The notes beneath the pieces were generated by a model that was given only the letters and a program-made list of their open reading frames with translations, made no database searches and was not told the origin of the DNA. Shown one piece after another: positions 12,039 to 23,395 of a DNA stretch of 64,000 nt. Position 1 is the first letter of the stretch. Each line of letters opens with the position of its first letter. A program made the position numbers and the translations under genes. Source of the stretch: Aedes albopictus (lineage: Eukaryota; Arthropoda; Insecta; Diptera; Culicidae). The DNA is taken from the NCBI RefSeq assembly GCF_035046485.1, contig NC_085137.1, forward strand, positions 16,521,346 to 16,585,345, in the 5' to 3' direction.

Positions 12039-12154
12039 CCTTTCTAGACGCGCACCGTTGTAAAAAGTACAACACTAGCGAAAAAACCTCGCTCGTCGTA
12101 TACATCGCGAGCGCGGTGCAGTTTCAGCTGCATGACGGGACGCGTCCTGAAAGG
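12039..12154. mobile_element. TTAA-flanked MITE (piggyBac-like)
   Basis: TTAA lies at both edges (12035-12038, 12155-12158). The ends are inverted as cctttctagacgcgc and cctttcaggacgcg. The size is 116 bp, with no ORF. TTAA specificity suggests piggyBac mobilisation. A diverged copy is present at about 52240-52365 in unit B, so it predates the duplication. Confidence 0.65.
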
Positions 12155-12283
12155 TTAAGAAAGCTTGATAGCCTTTTGATGAAACTATCTCAAAATAAAT
12201 GTAAAGACAAAAAAGTACGTTTCAGATTCCCTACAGCCTGTTTTTTGCCGCTGCGTGAAACTTAACCAATATTGACTATACAT

Positions 12284-12989
12284 TAGTGTGGGTCATTGGT
12301 ACCGTTTTCTCAGATCAAAGTTTTTTTGGTTCCGTTTCGGGTCCTGAGTATCTGTGCAAAATTTGAGCACGATCGGTTGCGTCTACACTTTGCGCATTAC
12401 AATTGAAATTTGTATGGGATTTTGTATGGAAAAACATACTTTTTTTGCATTTTTGTCATAAGTTGAAAAAGTTTGTCTGAAACTTTTTAACCGATACTAT
12501 AAAATGATAGCCTAGGATGTTCTGAAGAACTTAGTTGAAGACCGCAAAGCGATCCGATGCTTGTGAAAATAGTTATAACCAACGAACCGCATGCATGTGT
12601 TTATGTTTTAACATGTAAAGGAATAACAATAGCAACAAAATCATGCTGATTCACCAAGCAATGCCAACGCTATAACTTTTTTCAAAGCATCAGATCACTT
12701 CGCGGTCTTCGACAAAGTTTTTCAGGACACCCTAGGCTATGTTTTGACTTTATTGGTTTCATGGTTTTAGAAAAATTCGAACTTGTTATGAGAGAAATGC
12801 AAAAAAGGGGGTTTTCCCATGTAAAACCCCTTTCAAACTTCAAAACGCGATGCGCAAAACGTAGACACAATCGATCGTGCCCAAATTTTGCACACTTATT
12901 CGGGTCCTGAAATGGGAATAAAAAAAGCTTTGATCTGATGGGATACCATTGAATTTTTCATTTTTCCATATAAACGATGACCCACTCTA
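12284..12989. mobile_element. hAT-like fold-back element, 706 bp
   Basis: TIRs read tagtgtgggtcat and tagagtgggtcat. The 8-bp duplication ctatacat flanks both ends (12276-12283, 12990-12997), and unit B has a single ctatacat at about 52490. Much of the interior is itself inverted (for example 'gaagaccgcaaagcgatc' against 'gatcacttcgcggtcttc'), making it a fold-back MITE. It carries no transposase. An 8-bp TSD plus a TAG-type terminus indicates hAT. Confidence 0.85.
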
Positions 12990-13046
12990 CTATACATGTG
13001 ACACTCCTGTATGTATTGGAACCGGATTCTCCTGCGTGCTAACCTA

Positions 13047-13877
13047 CAGGGGATACTCAAAATAACTGGGACAGGTAAAATTTTCACTTTTCAAAAAATG
13101 TTCAACTCGCTGTAACTTTTCGGAAAGGGCATCAAATATTCCCAAATTTTTACTGTAAGTTCATCAACTAGTTGTGTATCAGTGGTCAGAGATCGGGCTA
13201 TTCTACACGAAGTTATAGAGGTTCTAGAAAAAGGTATAATTATTCGATAGCCAACTTTGAGCTGTTATATCTCCGAATTCAATGAACCGAATGTAATGAA
13301 ATTTTGTTCATTTATGACTAATATAATGAACTTTGAAAAACAGTTGACGTAATTTGAAATTATTATTAAGAAAAAAAAGTTATAGCAATTTTATTTATTC
13401 TATGTTTTTAGTAAATTTATCTATTTTTCATATGCATCCCATTACTTTTTCAATTTAATGCCGGGTATTTGGTTGCTTTCCTTTGAAACATAAATATAGT
13501 CAAGTCAATTAGAAGGAATTTAAATTAACTATAATTACTATCTCGAATTTTGAAACGATGGCGAAGTTTTGGATAAATTGGTGTTATATTAGAAAAAATA
13601 TCTTATCGTTATAATTTTCTTTCGCATTCGCATTCGGTTCATTGAATCCGGAGATATTACAGCTCAAAGTTGGCTATCGAATAATAATACCTTTTTCTAG
13701 AACCTCTATAACTTCGTGTAGAATAGCCCGATCTCTGACCACTGATAAACAACTAGTTGATGAACTTACAGCAACAATTTGAGAATATTTGATGCCCTTT
13801 TAGAAAAGTTACAGCGAGTTGAACATTTTTTGAAAAGTGAAAGTTTTACCTGTTCCAGTTATTTTGAGTATCCCCTG
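13047..13877. mobile_element. TA-flanked fold-back element, 831 bp
   Basis: Long near-perfect inverted ends start caggggatactcaaaataac and run well over 100 bp. TA is duplicated outside. The unit B site at about 52533 ('aacctatatga') is exactly the unfilled target. No transposase frame is present. The features fit a non-autonomous IS630-Tc1-mariner element. Confidence 0.9.
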
Positions 13878-13879
13878 TA

Positions 13880-15309
13880 TATGGTTCCATGTCGTACCGC
13901 TGTGCTGCTGTAGAAGCTTGGTATGATGAAGTTGACTGCGCTACTTCGCATGTGTACAAACCTGGCTATCGACAAAACATTAATTTAAAATAGATTTCAC
14001 CCATCATTTCACCACTTCATCGCAATTGTGGTGTTGGGGTAGAATGCAGGGCTCTCACGCAGCGGCTACCGGCTCGAATCCGGTGCGCCTTATATTTTTT
14101 TATTTGTACTTCAATTCAAATTTGCTATCCATGCATATTTTCTTATAAAGTTGTTATACTAGAATAGCAAAAGAAAAATCTTTAGCACATAAAGTTACTG
14201 AAATAAACTTCTAAGAACTTGAAAGTTCCAATAAAGTTTCAAGTAGCATCTTAAGCAGCTTTCAAGTTGCTAAGGAGGCTAACAATAAGCCTTGCTGGAG
14301 CTTACGTACGATGTTCCAGCAAGGCTTATTGTTGACCTCTTGAGCAACCAGAAAGTACGAACCTTCTCTATTATGTATTATCAATTCCTTCAAACTCAAA
14401 ACCAAACCAGTTCCATCTTGTAACTCTACCAAACGACACGGAAAGACAAACAAAAACCGTGACAAGAAAAGTGGCCATTATCTTCCGACGCAATTCAAAA
14501 AATTAAACGCCTCGTGAATTAATAAATATGTTTTCTTCTCGATTCTCCATTGGACCCTCTCAAAAAATTTATTAATCAAATCGGCAATTATTTGATTTCC
14601 CTTACACCTTCCCTCCTTCAATTTCAGGTCCAGACCAGGCAGGCATGAAACGTTGTTTTCTTCTACCACTCGCACACAGCACAGCACTTGCCTCATTTCA
14701 AATTAAAATCAAACTCCGACCCCTCCAAGCCGCATTGTTGTTGTTGGACAGATCCTTACACTGAATTAGAAGGGCACGTCGCCGATGTCTAGAAGAGGTG
14801 AAGGAAGGGAGTTAAATTAATATATCCTTTCCTCATCTCTTCATCTGATCTGTCGAGGCTGTATCGGATCAGACTCACACACTCCTCCACCAAACGCGGA
14901 TCGTTCGATGCGTCTCAAGTCTCAAGGTTGAAACGCGTTGTTTTCCATACCTACATTGATGCTGCGCGTGGCCTTCCCGTCTCACAGATTGATAGCAATC
15001 TTCTTCCCCTCCCTCCTGGCTGACTGGTGCTGTGCTGTTGTTGAAAGCGAGCGAGGAAGATGAATTATGCATGGCATAAAAATGAAATAACGGTTAATGT
15101 GCTTATTCGCACCCCTTGCTGTCGTTGCGTTGGTTGGGTGGAAGAGATCCTTGCTGCTATATTGGCCGAGGAAGGGTGACTGTCCGGGTGTCCTCTTATC
15201 AAACAAACACCAGGTTTTGGCAGTCACCACATTTGTGTTGTGTTTTTACGAGTTCTGCCTCGTTTGAGACTGGATTGTAGTTATTTATTTATGGAAAGAA
15301 TAATGATAC
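13880..15309. other. Duplicated block with a tRNA-like B box; no gene seen
   Basis: Matches unit B about 52550-53905 at roughly 92%. At 14035-14095 a tRNA-like stretch ('tggggtagaatgcagg' and 'ggctcgaatccgg') is present here but deleted in unit B. A hairpin at about 14280-14335 pairs 'caataagccttgctgg' with its complement. Candidate frames (14478-14696, 14982-15230, both minus) are not preserved in unit B. Confidence 0.5.
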
Positions 15310-16691
15310 TAGGGCTTCCAATCCCCGGATGGATTTCCCGGGAAATGAAATTTCCCGGGATTCCCGAATCCCGGGAGCCATATTTTTGAATCCCGGGTTT
15401 CCCGAATTTCCCGCATTTCCCGGGATTTTTTTTTGTTAATTGACCAATTACAAATTGTCAATGATTGAATTACCCAGCTTCTTGATTTACGTTAGTCAAA
15501 TCACTTGACCGTTGTGCAGATGTAATTTATGTTAATGTTATTATATAGGTAATTCGAGCTTTACGGAAAGCTTACGCAGATAACACCCTCTTAATACTAA
15601 CTATGAAGGCATTGAACTGATTTCAACCGACAGCAATTCTTCTTATTTTTAATACTGCTTCAAAGTATGGAGTTCATCCAATAATGCCAACTAATCCACC
15701 AAAAAACCTTTGCATGTAAAACGTAAAACAGAGAGTCCTATTTATAGCTGACATTCTACAAGGTCATTGTGACTGCCCAACTACTTAGGAAAAAAACAAT
15801 TTGTACATTGTTACTAGATCATCATCATGCAACGCTTGCCAACTAGACGATCAGATAATACCACGTATGGAGCCATTCTTCATTACACCAAGAAAGCTAG
15901 CCATGAAAATGTTTGACACTTCTGAGGTCATTTTGGTAGACCACACACATGCAGGAAAAAGACGGATCATATATTCTACTTTATCGATCTTGTTGCCGTC
16001 CTTTTCTTGCTCATGTTGCATCTGTCAAAATGTCCTGTGAATTGTCAGTCATTTTGAGGTTAGGTTCGTTGGTGTAATAAAGAATTATATGGGTTTCAAT
16101 GGGTTTTACCCTTGTAGTTTTCTACTTTGACTTCGGATCCCTCGCCGAATTCTTTTTCTTTTTTTCTTTGGCAGTTCTCCTAAGTAATACTTATTTTTTT
16201 AAAACGAATGTTATGTAATCTTGACTTGTGTTATTATATCTTTTGATTAAGTATGACAATGTGATTGTGAATTTTAGGAATAAATCTTAAGATTAAATTG
16301 AGCATCATTAAAGTGGTTCATCAACTGACACCCAAAATAATCAATAAATAACTGACTACTTTTAGCAAAACACGTTCATGCAGTTCAAGTTAAAATTTCA
16401 ATATTTAGTGCTGATTGAAATCTTACTTGGAATGCATTGACGGTAAAATAAAATAAAATAAAATAAAATAAAATATGAACCTTTTTATCGTGAAATTTGC
16501 CAAATTGTGCACAGTCTACAATAGGAAATAAAAAAATATGATATCTGATTACCTATTTTCTTTAAAATAGATACACTTTTTGCTTAAAAATAAAATTTTC
16601 TAATTTCCCGGGATCCCGGGAAATCCCGGGAAATGGTTAGATTTTTTCCCGTTTGTCGGGAAGCTGAATCCCGGGAAAAATGGAAGCCCTA
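15310..16691. mobile_element. hAT-like element with CCCGGGA subterminal repeats
   Basis: TIR is tagggcttcca at both ends, and aatgatac is duplicated on both sides (15302-15309, 16692-16699). Unit B shows the empty site near 53890. Both subterminal regions are packed with cccgggA/Tcccggg words (about 15320-15435 and 16605-16680), in contrast to an AT-rich core. Only a 79-codon frame (15801-16040) of no recognised family lies inside, so it is non-autonomous. The 8-bp TSD indicates hAT. Confidence 0.88.
16443..16476 (+). repeat. (aaaat)n microsatellite
   Basis: Six to seven consecutive 'aaaat' pentamers within the hAT-like element. Confidence 0.9.
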
Positions 16692-16699
16692 AATGATAC

Positions 16700-17947
16700 A
16701 TGCTCATTCCAGATAGCTTGATGCAACATGCTGGAAGGAAAACAGGAAAACCCAAAGTTAAAGCTCCATGTAAATGGTCAAAGTTTTGTGTGATTCAAAG
16801 TTGACAGTTTCTAGAAATCAATGACAAACGGTCACTGAAAGCAGTATCAGCAACTAAATTTGCCAAATACGGGAGAGTAAACATTTTAAAACTTACTCGT
16901 ATTTCTAGTTTTCGGTACTTTTGACAGCTAACTCAAAAAGCGAAGTCGTTGAGAAACTTGCGAAACGCATAGCCATCAACAACCACGCGTCTCCATTTTT
17001 TTTAAAACATCGTGAAAACACATGGAGTAAACTAGAAAAGCGAAACATTATTACCCGAAAACCAGAGAATCAGAAGCTTGTGAACTCACATAGCAAAATA
17101 GTACAGATGAAAAAACTGAGCCGTGTTTGGTCCAGGGATTATCACATACGAAAACAGAAAAATGGAACAAAAAGTCGATATCACCGAGGTAGGCTTCCAC
17201 TATCATCCGGTTCATCAAAAGTATCAGTTGGTCAATAATGTTTGCTGTGCGGTGATGCTTCCGTGTTGGCGGGAACTTATATGAGGACATATTTCCTTCT
17301 CGGAACAAAACCAGAAGGATTACCGGTGCCCCCTCTTAATGAACATCCTCCGACGAGACTGGTTTGGAGCTGCTGCGGTACAAACAGTACTATAAGGAGC
17401 AGCCCTCGTTTTTTGCTCCTTCCCACTTTCGACCCATCAAGCCGACGACGCTCGACGAGGAGAGTTCTTGTACCGATCCGGTTCCCGGTTTACCTTGTAC
17501 ACACCCGGTTCTTTGGCTTTGATCCTATTTCAACATCTCCGGCTTTCCATGGTTTAGCTGGTGTCCTTGTTCCCTCCCCCCACTGAGCATCATCGTCACA
17601 AGTCAAGGCTGAGAGGACTGCCTGGTGGCATTGTGAAAAAGAAAGAATGGTAGATAGGAAAGTCTTTGGGTTATGAATGGATGCCCGGCGTGGAGTGACA
17701 GACAGCAGTGCTAGTGGGTTGTTCTCAATTGAGGGAATGTGTCACCGGGTCGGTTTTCGCAGGCTTTGTGCACGGTGGAGGGACTCAACTGGATTGAATT
17801 GTGCTGTGATGAACTGACCTGGGTTATGGTGGGTAGTGGGAAATGAGGTTAGCCGAATGAGCAAACATGACCGACAGTTTGTATGTAGATGCTTGGCTTC
17901 GGGGAGAGTTGGAATGTACTATGCTATTGGCCTTGCAGACAGTTTTT
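16700..17947. other. Right end of unit A; no gene supported
   Basis: Corresponds to about 53900-55235 in unit B. Frames such as 17242-17586 plus ('VPIRFPVYLVHTRFF') persist in part, but the frame shifts between the copies at about 17265 and 17340. The block looks like single-copy noncoding DNA carried by the duplication. Confidence 0.5.
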
Positions 17948-18690
17948 GCCTTTCTCGTAAGCAAAAGTGTACTGAAAGGCAATATCTTCACTCAAAAAAC
18001 GGATTTTCGATAGAAGGCTCGGAGGGTTAAGTCACATATACCAAAACTCAGTTCGACGAATTGACATGATGTCTGTGTGTATGTCTGTGTACAAAAAATG
18101 TCCCTCACTTTTAGGGCACTACCAAATGGTCCGGATCGGTCAAGGCATTCCAATCGACCAAGTTATGGTCATTTGAATGATCCGGACTAGCACCGATAGA
18201 ACTGGCCGTTTATAACACTGAACCACGCTCCTTCAAACAACAAATCAAACAGCACCGATTTCTGTAACCTTTAGAACAGTTGACGAATTATGTGTGTAAA
18301 TCAACACTGGAGACCAGAGTTTCCACGATGTCGGTCCAAAATTCAAGATGCCGGCTGTTTAATACAGTTTTAGGCTCTAAAACCATGCTATATGGATATA
18401 TTTAGTATGGGTAAGATGTACGGAGTCCAAATATGGCGACCAGGATTTTCAAGATGGGGGATTTAAATCCAAATGGTGGTTCAAAATTTTCGCATGCGGA
18501 TTTTTTAAAGAGGCATTTAACCCTCTTGTACTCAAATTTTTTATTTTGATCTAAATGTATTTTTTCTTTATCTAAACTAGATCTAGACATGTCTGGGTCG
18601 ACGATTCTTTTTCGCAATTTTTTGAATTTTGAAGGATTTGTCTAGTTATAATTTTCGGACATCCCTACACTTTTATATCTTTTCTTGAAG
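17948..18690. other. Interspersed-repeat-like DNA, unclassified
   Basis: Starts just where the A/B match ends, with 'gcctttctcgtaagcaaaag' and, further on, 'gaaggctcggagggttaag' and 'tgatgtctgtgtgtatgtct'. This style recurs in Aedes repeats (recollection, not checked). No ORF of note. 18600-18690 resembles 56640-56760 ('cacttttatatttt' context), suggesting a shared dispersed repeat. Confidence 0.35.
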
Positions 18691-18912
18691 CAAAGAATAA
18701 TAATATCAAGAATGCCCACTCTGCTGATACTCGGGGGCAACGCTATCTACGGATGAAAGTTGAATCTACATGCGGTAGTATGTGCTGCCGATTGTATTCG
18801 GATACCAAAAAGTACGCACACCACCTTCTATTATGGCGTATCACAAATACTAATACGGACAGCTTCCACGCTTAGATAGCGCCACTTGTCTTGTCTCTTG
18901 ATGTTTACATAG

Positions 18913-20977
18913 AAAAATACAACACCAAGTCTAAACAAGAAAGCAATCTTGAACACTACCAGCAAGAATATTCCGCCGGAAGCCGAAGTTCTGCTAAGCC
19001 TGAGTCCAAGCTTTTCACTACCCCTCAGAAGTTTCGATCGTCATCCACTGTATCACCTGATTGCCGAAACCGAAACTATCCTCAAAACTGCACCTGACAA
19101 GACCACCCAGGAACGGACCCGATGCAACATCACCAATGTCATACAGAATTATGTCAACAAGAAACACAGCGATAGAACCAGCGACGCGCAAACGAAGTTC
19201 CTAACACAAGCATGCACCACAACAACGAAGTTTCTCAAGCCGAATCCGGATATATCCGTTTTGCCCGCCGACAAAGGTAACAAGACGGTCATTATGTGGA
19301 CCGACGATTACGAACAGAAGATGCAAGAACTCCTCAACGATGATAAAACGTATCGCCGTATTAGAAGTGATCCCACAAACCGATATCAAATTGCCAACAA
19401 CAACATCGTCCAACGTCTTCTGAATCTGAAACTGATCGACTACCGCACCGCCGCCACCCTGAAAACCACTACCGCCACCACCCCACGGATATACGGACTC
19501 CCAAAAGCACATAAACCAAGCCTCCCCTTGCGACCCGTAGTCCCTGGTATGACCAGTCCCAGCTACGAACTGTCCAAGTATGTATGTAGAATATTACAAG
19601 CCTCGTTGGACAACAAATATAACATCAGAGACTCATATAGTTTCTGCCAATACATCAACACCATAACGATCCCTTCTGGATACGTAATGGTGTCGTTTGA
19701 TGTTGTATCGTTGTTTACCAACATCCCAAAACAGTTGGTAATACACGATATAATACAATTCTGGGATACCATCAAACCAAACACGGAGATCAATCTCGAT
19801 CTTTTCCTGGAAATTGTATCTTTCTGTATGGACACGAGCTACTTCGTATTCCGGAACCAATTCTACGAACAGATCGAAGGAACTGCCATGGGTAATCCAC
19901 TATCCCCAATACTTGCTGATCTGGTCATGGGGATCCTACTTGATACAGTAACCAGTAAGACTGACATTGTCTTCACTGTGTTGCGTAAATACGTGGATGA
20001 TCTGATGCTTGTCATACCAGCTGACAGATTACAGCAGGTTCTAGACATCTTCAACTCATACCACCCGAGTATCAAATTCACATTTGAAGTGGAAACAGAC
20101 GGTAGACTCCCATACTTAGACATGACTCTAGTTCGGCAAGAAGATGACACCATTCGAACCGAGTGGTATATGAAAGCCATCGCATCGGGTCGTTTGTTGA
20201 ATTTCTCATCTCTTCATCCTCTCACCCAAAAAATCAACACCATCAAAAATGTCATCGATCGGGTAAACCGATTATCCACCAACTGGGATAAAGAGAAAAA
20301 GCGAGAACTCATCGCTCAAATTCTGCAAACCAACGACTACCCCCGAAACCTCATCAATCGCTTTCTGAACCGAGCACACTGGACATCTACGCACACCATT
20401 ACAGCCGACGATGACACGACCGAAGAACGCACGATTGGACCGCCTCAAGCTAAAATATACCGATCTCTCTCCTACATCCCGTCACTTACACCAAAAATCA
20501 TCCAGATACTACGACACGACTATCCCTCCGTAATAATATGCCCACGGAGCGTGCACACGATAAGGGATCTCTACACACGCATTAAGGACCCGATACCCAT
20601 GGATCACCACCATAACGTGGTGTATCGAATACAGTGCGGAAACTGCGACAAATGCTACATCGGTATGACCGGCAACCTGCTGAAGAAGAGATTGTCGGGC
20701 CATCGGAGCAATCTCAACCAACTGGAGAACCTATTAGAGTCAGGCCGTACATATGCAGAATAGTCGAATAGTCGATCGGACGTACAAGAGAAACATTCTC
20801 CCGATTCTAGAGATGATACACATAAGCAACGACAACGATTCCATCAACAAACGGACAGATACAGATAGACTTAGCAGTACGCTCTCTGGACTAATACACA
20901 GAATTAACACAGTCATGACAAAACACACTAATGGACAAAATAACAGAAACACCAACCACCCATCCGACCCCACCTAA
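18913..20977 (+). pseudogene. Penelope-like retroelement ORF (RT + GIY-YIG), frameshifted
   Basis: Reverse transcriptase and GIY-YIG endonuclease of a Penelope-like element. The frame is open from after a TAG at 18910 to a stop at 20763 (604 codons from a TTG at 18949, with no upstream ATG, so the N-terminus is probably missing). Visible motifs, numbered from 18949, are 'LPADKGNKTV' (~106), 'YGLPKAHKP' (~182), 'SFDVVSLFTNIP' (~250), 'GTAMGNPLSPILADL' (~311), 'YVDD' (348) and the GIY-YIG start 'VYRI...CYIGMTG' (~560). The GIY-YIG domain is cut short near 20740, and its C-terminal remainder ('RIVDRTYKRNILPILEMIHI') continues in another frame at 20753-20977. A small deletion or frameshift therefore inactivated it. 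Confidence 0.9.
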
Positions 20978-21450
20978 ACCATAACACAGATCAGTTACCA
21001 AACAGTCTACCGAAGCAGTGAGTGAACTTGAACTTCAACGGTAATTTTCTCGTTTTTGATTAGTATATTTTTAACTATATTACTCAACATAATTAAACTT
21101 TCAAACAATAGTGATGCGACGAACAAAAATAGGACAATTTTATGTAGAAATTAAACACACAATGACAAAAAACAGAACTCTAGTAAGTAAATGACACACA
21201 AATAGAAATGTAAAATTAAACATATTGTATAAACCATTTTAGTGATCCCAAGAAAAAGGCAAAATACATTGCGCCGAAACGTCGGAAAATAGATAACCTC
21301 TGTTTCCTTTTGATTTGAGAGACTGCAAGCTAAACCATATTTGATACAAGAGATGACATTCTTTCTATTTTTATTCTTTGCTTGAAGTCTACTTGGGTGA
21401 CTGAATTTTTAGGACGAAAATATTTTGAGATTTTGTAGATTTTGTTGACA
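20978..21450 (+). other. Penelope-like 3' region with hammerhead remnant
   Basis: AT-rich 3' flank of the Penelope-like ORF. 'ggc...gcc' followed by 'gaaacgtcgg' at 21258-21285 matches the 3' half of a Penelope hammerhead. The expected CTGANGA box is degraded to 'cccaaga' at 21248. An inverted 'ttattctttgctt' pair (about 18689-18703 and 21374-21388) brackets the whole element. Confidence 0.45.
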
Positions 21451-21620
21451 TCCCGAGCAGAAGAGAATACCTCACTAATAACATATCAATACCAACCTTT
21501 GCTCTAATATCTAAAATTGTTATTGCGATGTTATTATGCGAATTGTTATAAGACCATCGCCATAACAGTTTTAAGTATTAGAGCAGCGGTTGGTATTGAT
21601 ATGTTATTTGGTGCTAAGAT
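21451..21620. mobile_element. Hairpin-forming MITE fragment
   Basis: Begins tcccgagcagaagagaata. It contains an imperfect hairpin, 'taataacatatcaatacc' (about 21474) pairing with 'ggtattgatatgttat' (about 21592-21608). The matching right terminus (ttctgctcggga) is not adjacent but appears at 27791-27801. The element is therefore either truncated or split by later insertions. Confidence 0.4.
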
Positions 21621-22070
21621 AAAAAGTGAAGTATAAGTTTTGATATTAGAACACGTAAATGCTTTTAAACGGGTATGACGACACATACATAGATTCGTTC
21701 AAGCATGTCGTTGAAATTGCCTACTTTGTTATGGACCCCGTGAAAATACTGGTTGTTAAGTTTATCACCCTCATTCTTGTTTTCGAACAAATCCACTTTC
21801 AAACGAAAATCGTTAGCATTCTTGTACACGCCAGCAAAATCAAATGGCCTGAGTCATTCTTCAAAATTTGTTCTACGAAATATTCCAAAAATTCTCTTCA
21901 TATTTTCAAGTAAACCTCTACAAATTCATTCTTTAAGTTCCTGATGATTTCTTGTAAAATATTTTTCAAACGCGTATCAAAACGTTTATTTAAACGATTC
22001 AATGAACTTCTTTTGAAATTGCATGCATTTTCCATGGAAAATCAATACAGTTAATTGTGGTTATTTCTTA

Positions 22071-22246
22071 GGGGCTGTCCATTAATTACGTCCATTAATT
22101 ACGTACGTTTATGGGGGGAGGGGGGGTTTGGGAAATCTTACGCGCCATACAAAAATTTGTGGGATTTCATACAAAAAGTCTTACAAGGGGGGGAGGGGGT
22201 ATCAGAAAATCGCTAAAATTCCCTTACGTAATTAATGGACAGCCCC
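22071..22246. mobile_element. PIF/Harbinger-like MITE, 176 bp
   Basis: TIR ggggctgtccattaattacg at both ends; TTA duplicated outside (22068-22070, 22247-22249). G-rich tracts lie inside. A 3-bp TTA duplication fits PIF/Harbinger. A decayed relative lies at about 25805-25948. Confidence 0.7.
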
Positions 22247-22431
22247 TTACCGATATACTATTTCTTCATAGTTTTTGCTGGCCAAATTAGCTGAGACTTG
22301 GTCACATAGGGTAAGTGTGCCTATTATTGTGGTAATAATGTAAATTCATTTAAATATAATGATCGTACCACCTAATGCAGGGTTCCAAACCGTTAGTCGT
22401 GTAGTTTTCCATCCAAATTTGCTTGGAAAAA

Positions 22432-22444
22432 TATAAAAAACTAT
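22432..22444. repeat. Target-site duplication, left copy
   Basis: tataaaaaactat, repeated exactly at 23491-23503, flanks the palindromic insertion. Confidence 0.85.
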
Positions 22445-22589
22445 GTCAATTTCTTGATTTTGCTTTGGCTGACCAAGCCATGTGGGAAATTACACTGTTG
22501 AAAATGCTTTGACATCCATGTGCACAACAGAACATGTGCTCGATGAACAAATTGAGATTTTGAAATTATGAAAAGAAATCCACGTACTC

Positions 22590-22675
22590 CGGTGAGACTC
22601 GAACTCACGACTCCCAATTCGCTAGACGGGCGCTTCTATTCCTTCAAGCTACGGAGTCACTCGACTATCTCCGTC
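22590..22675 (-). repeat. tRNA-like module, left arm
   Basis: Mirror image of the module at 23310-23395: B box 'gagttcgagtctc' and T-arm stem GTGAG/CTCAC on the minus strand. See the right-arm entry. Confidence 0.6.
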
Positions 22676-23309
22676 GCCAGCAGGCCTAGATCTGAACTCG
22701 ATTCCACAATCGCACATGGTTATCTTCTTTTCACAATCCAAACCCCCTTCGGATGGGATTAGATGAACATCTAACACATTGTCTGTTGTGCACATGTATG
22801 TCAAAGCGGGAGAGGAAGTTATTTTTAATTGTCGAGAGCTTCGGGCACTGCCTTCCAATCACTTATTGGTATGGCAATTAGTGTGCAGTCGGACTCTCGA
22901 CGGGTCGGTCCTCGGCCGACCGAATACGGTAAGGGTGACCGTAGCACCTTACAAATGTCAATTTCTTGATTTTGCTTTGGCTGACCAAGCCATGGCTTGG
23001 TCAGCCAAAGCAAAATCAAGAAATTGACATTTGTAAGGTGCTACGGTCACCCTTACCGTATTCGGTCGGCCGAGGACCGACCCGTCGAGAGTCCGACTGC
23101 ACACTAATTGCCATACCAATAAGTGATTGGAAGGCAGTGCCCGAAGCTCTCGACAATTAAAAATAACTTCCTCTCCCGCTTTGACATACATGTGCACAAC
23201 AGACAATGTGTTAGATGTTCATCTAATCCCATCCGAAGGGGGTTTGGATTGTGAAAAGAAGATAACCATGTGCGATTGTGGAATCGAGTTCAGTTCTAGG
23301 CCTGCTGGC

Positions 23310-23395
23310 GACGGAGATAGTCGAGTGACTCCGTAGCTTGAAGGAATAGAAGCGCCCGTCTAGCGAATTGGGAGTCGTGAGTTCGAGTCTCACCG
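23310..23395 (+). repeat. tRNA-like module, right arm
   Basis: 'actccgtagcttgaagg' (acceptor plus A box) to 'ccggagt' encloses a perfect T-arm, gtgag-ttcgagt-ctcac. The six-base acceptor pairing ACTCCG/CGGAGT is intact, but the anticodon arm is irregular. It is best read as a SINE-type tRNA-derived promoter rather than a working tRNA. Confidence 0.6.

Larger units (their letters stand above)
1622..17947 (+). repeat. Segmental duplication, unit A
   Basis: The sequence from 'agaatctctgaaag' at 1622 reappears at 31529 in the same orientation. The match continues, with private insertions and deletions, to about 17947, which corresponds to about 55235. Landmarks shared in order are the 2311 fold-back, the low-complexity block, tRNA-like sequences at 4160 and 5022, the GC-rich block at 5.2-6.9 kb, a Lian ORF fragment with a MITE, the decayed Lian element, the TTAA MITE and the 14-17.9 kb block. 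Identity by eye is near 99% before 5 kb and about 92% after 14 kb. Unit A also retains about 130 bp near 2770-2890 that unit B lacks. Confidence 0.9.

Noticed and set aside
17242..17586. 114-codon frame partly kept at 54440-54895
   Set aside because: Frameshifts between the copies move the shared peptide into a different upstream frame. No start, domain or splice support.
23310..23395. Functional tRNA gene
   Set aside because: The T-arm and acceptor pair well, but the D and anticodon arms do not fold normally, and the module lies inside a mobile palindrome.
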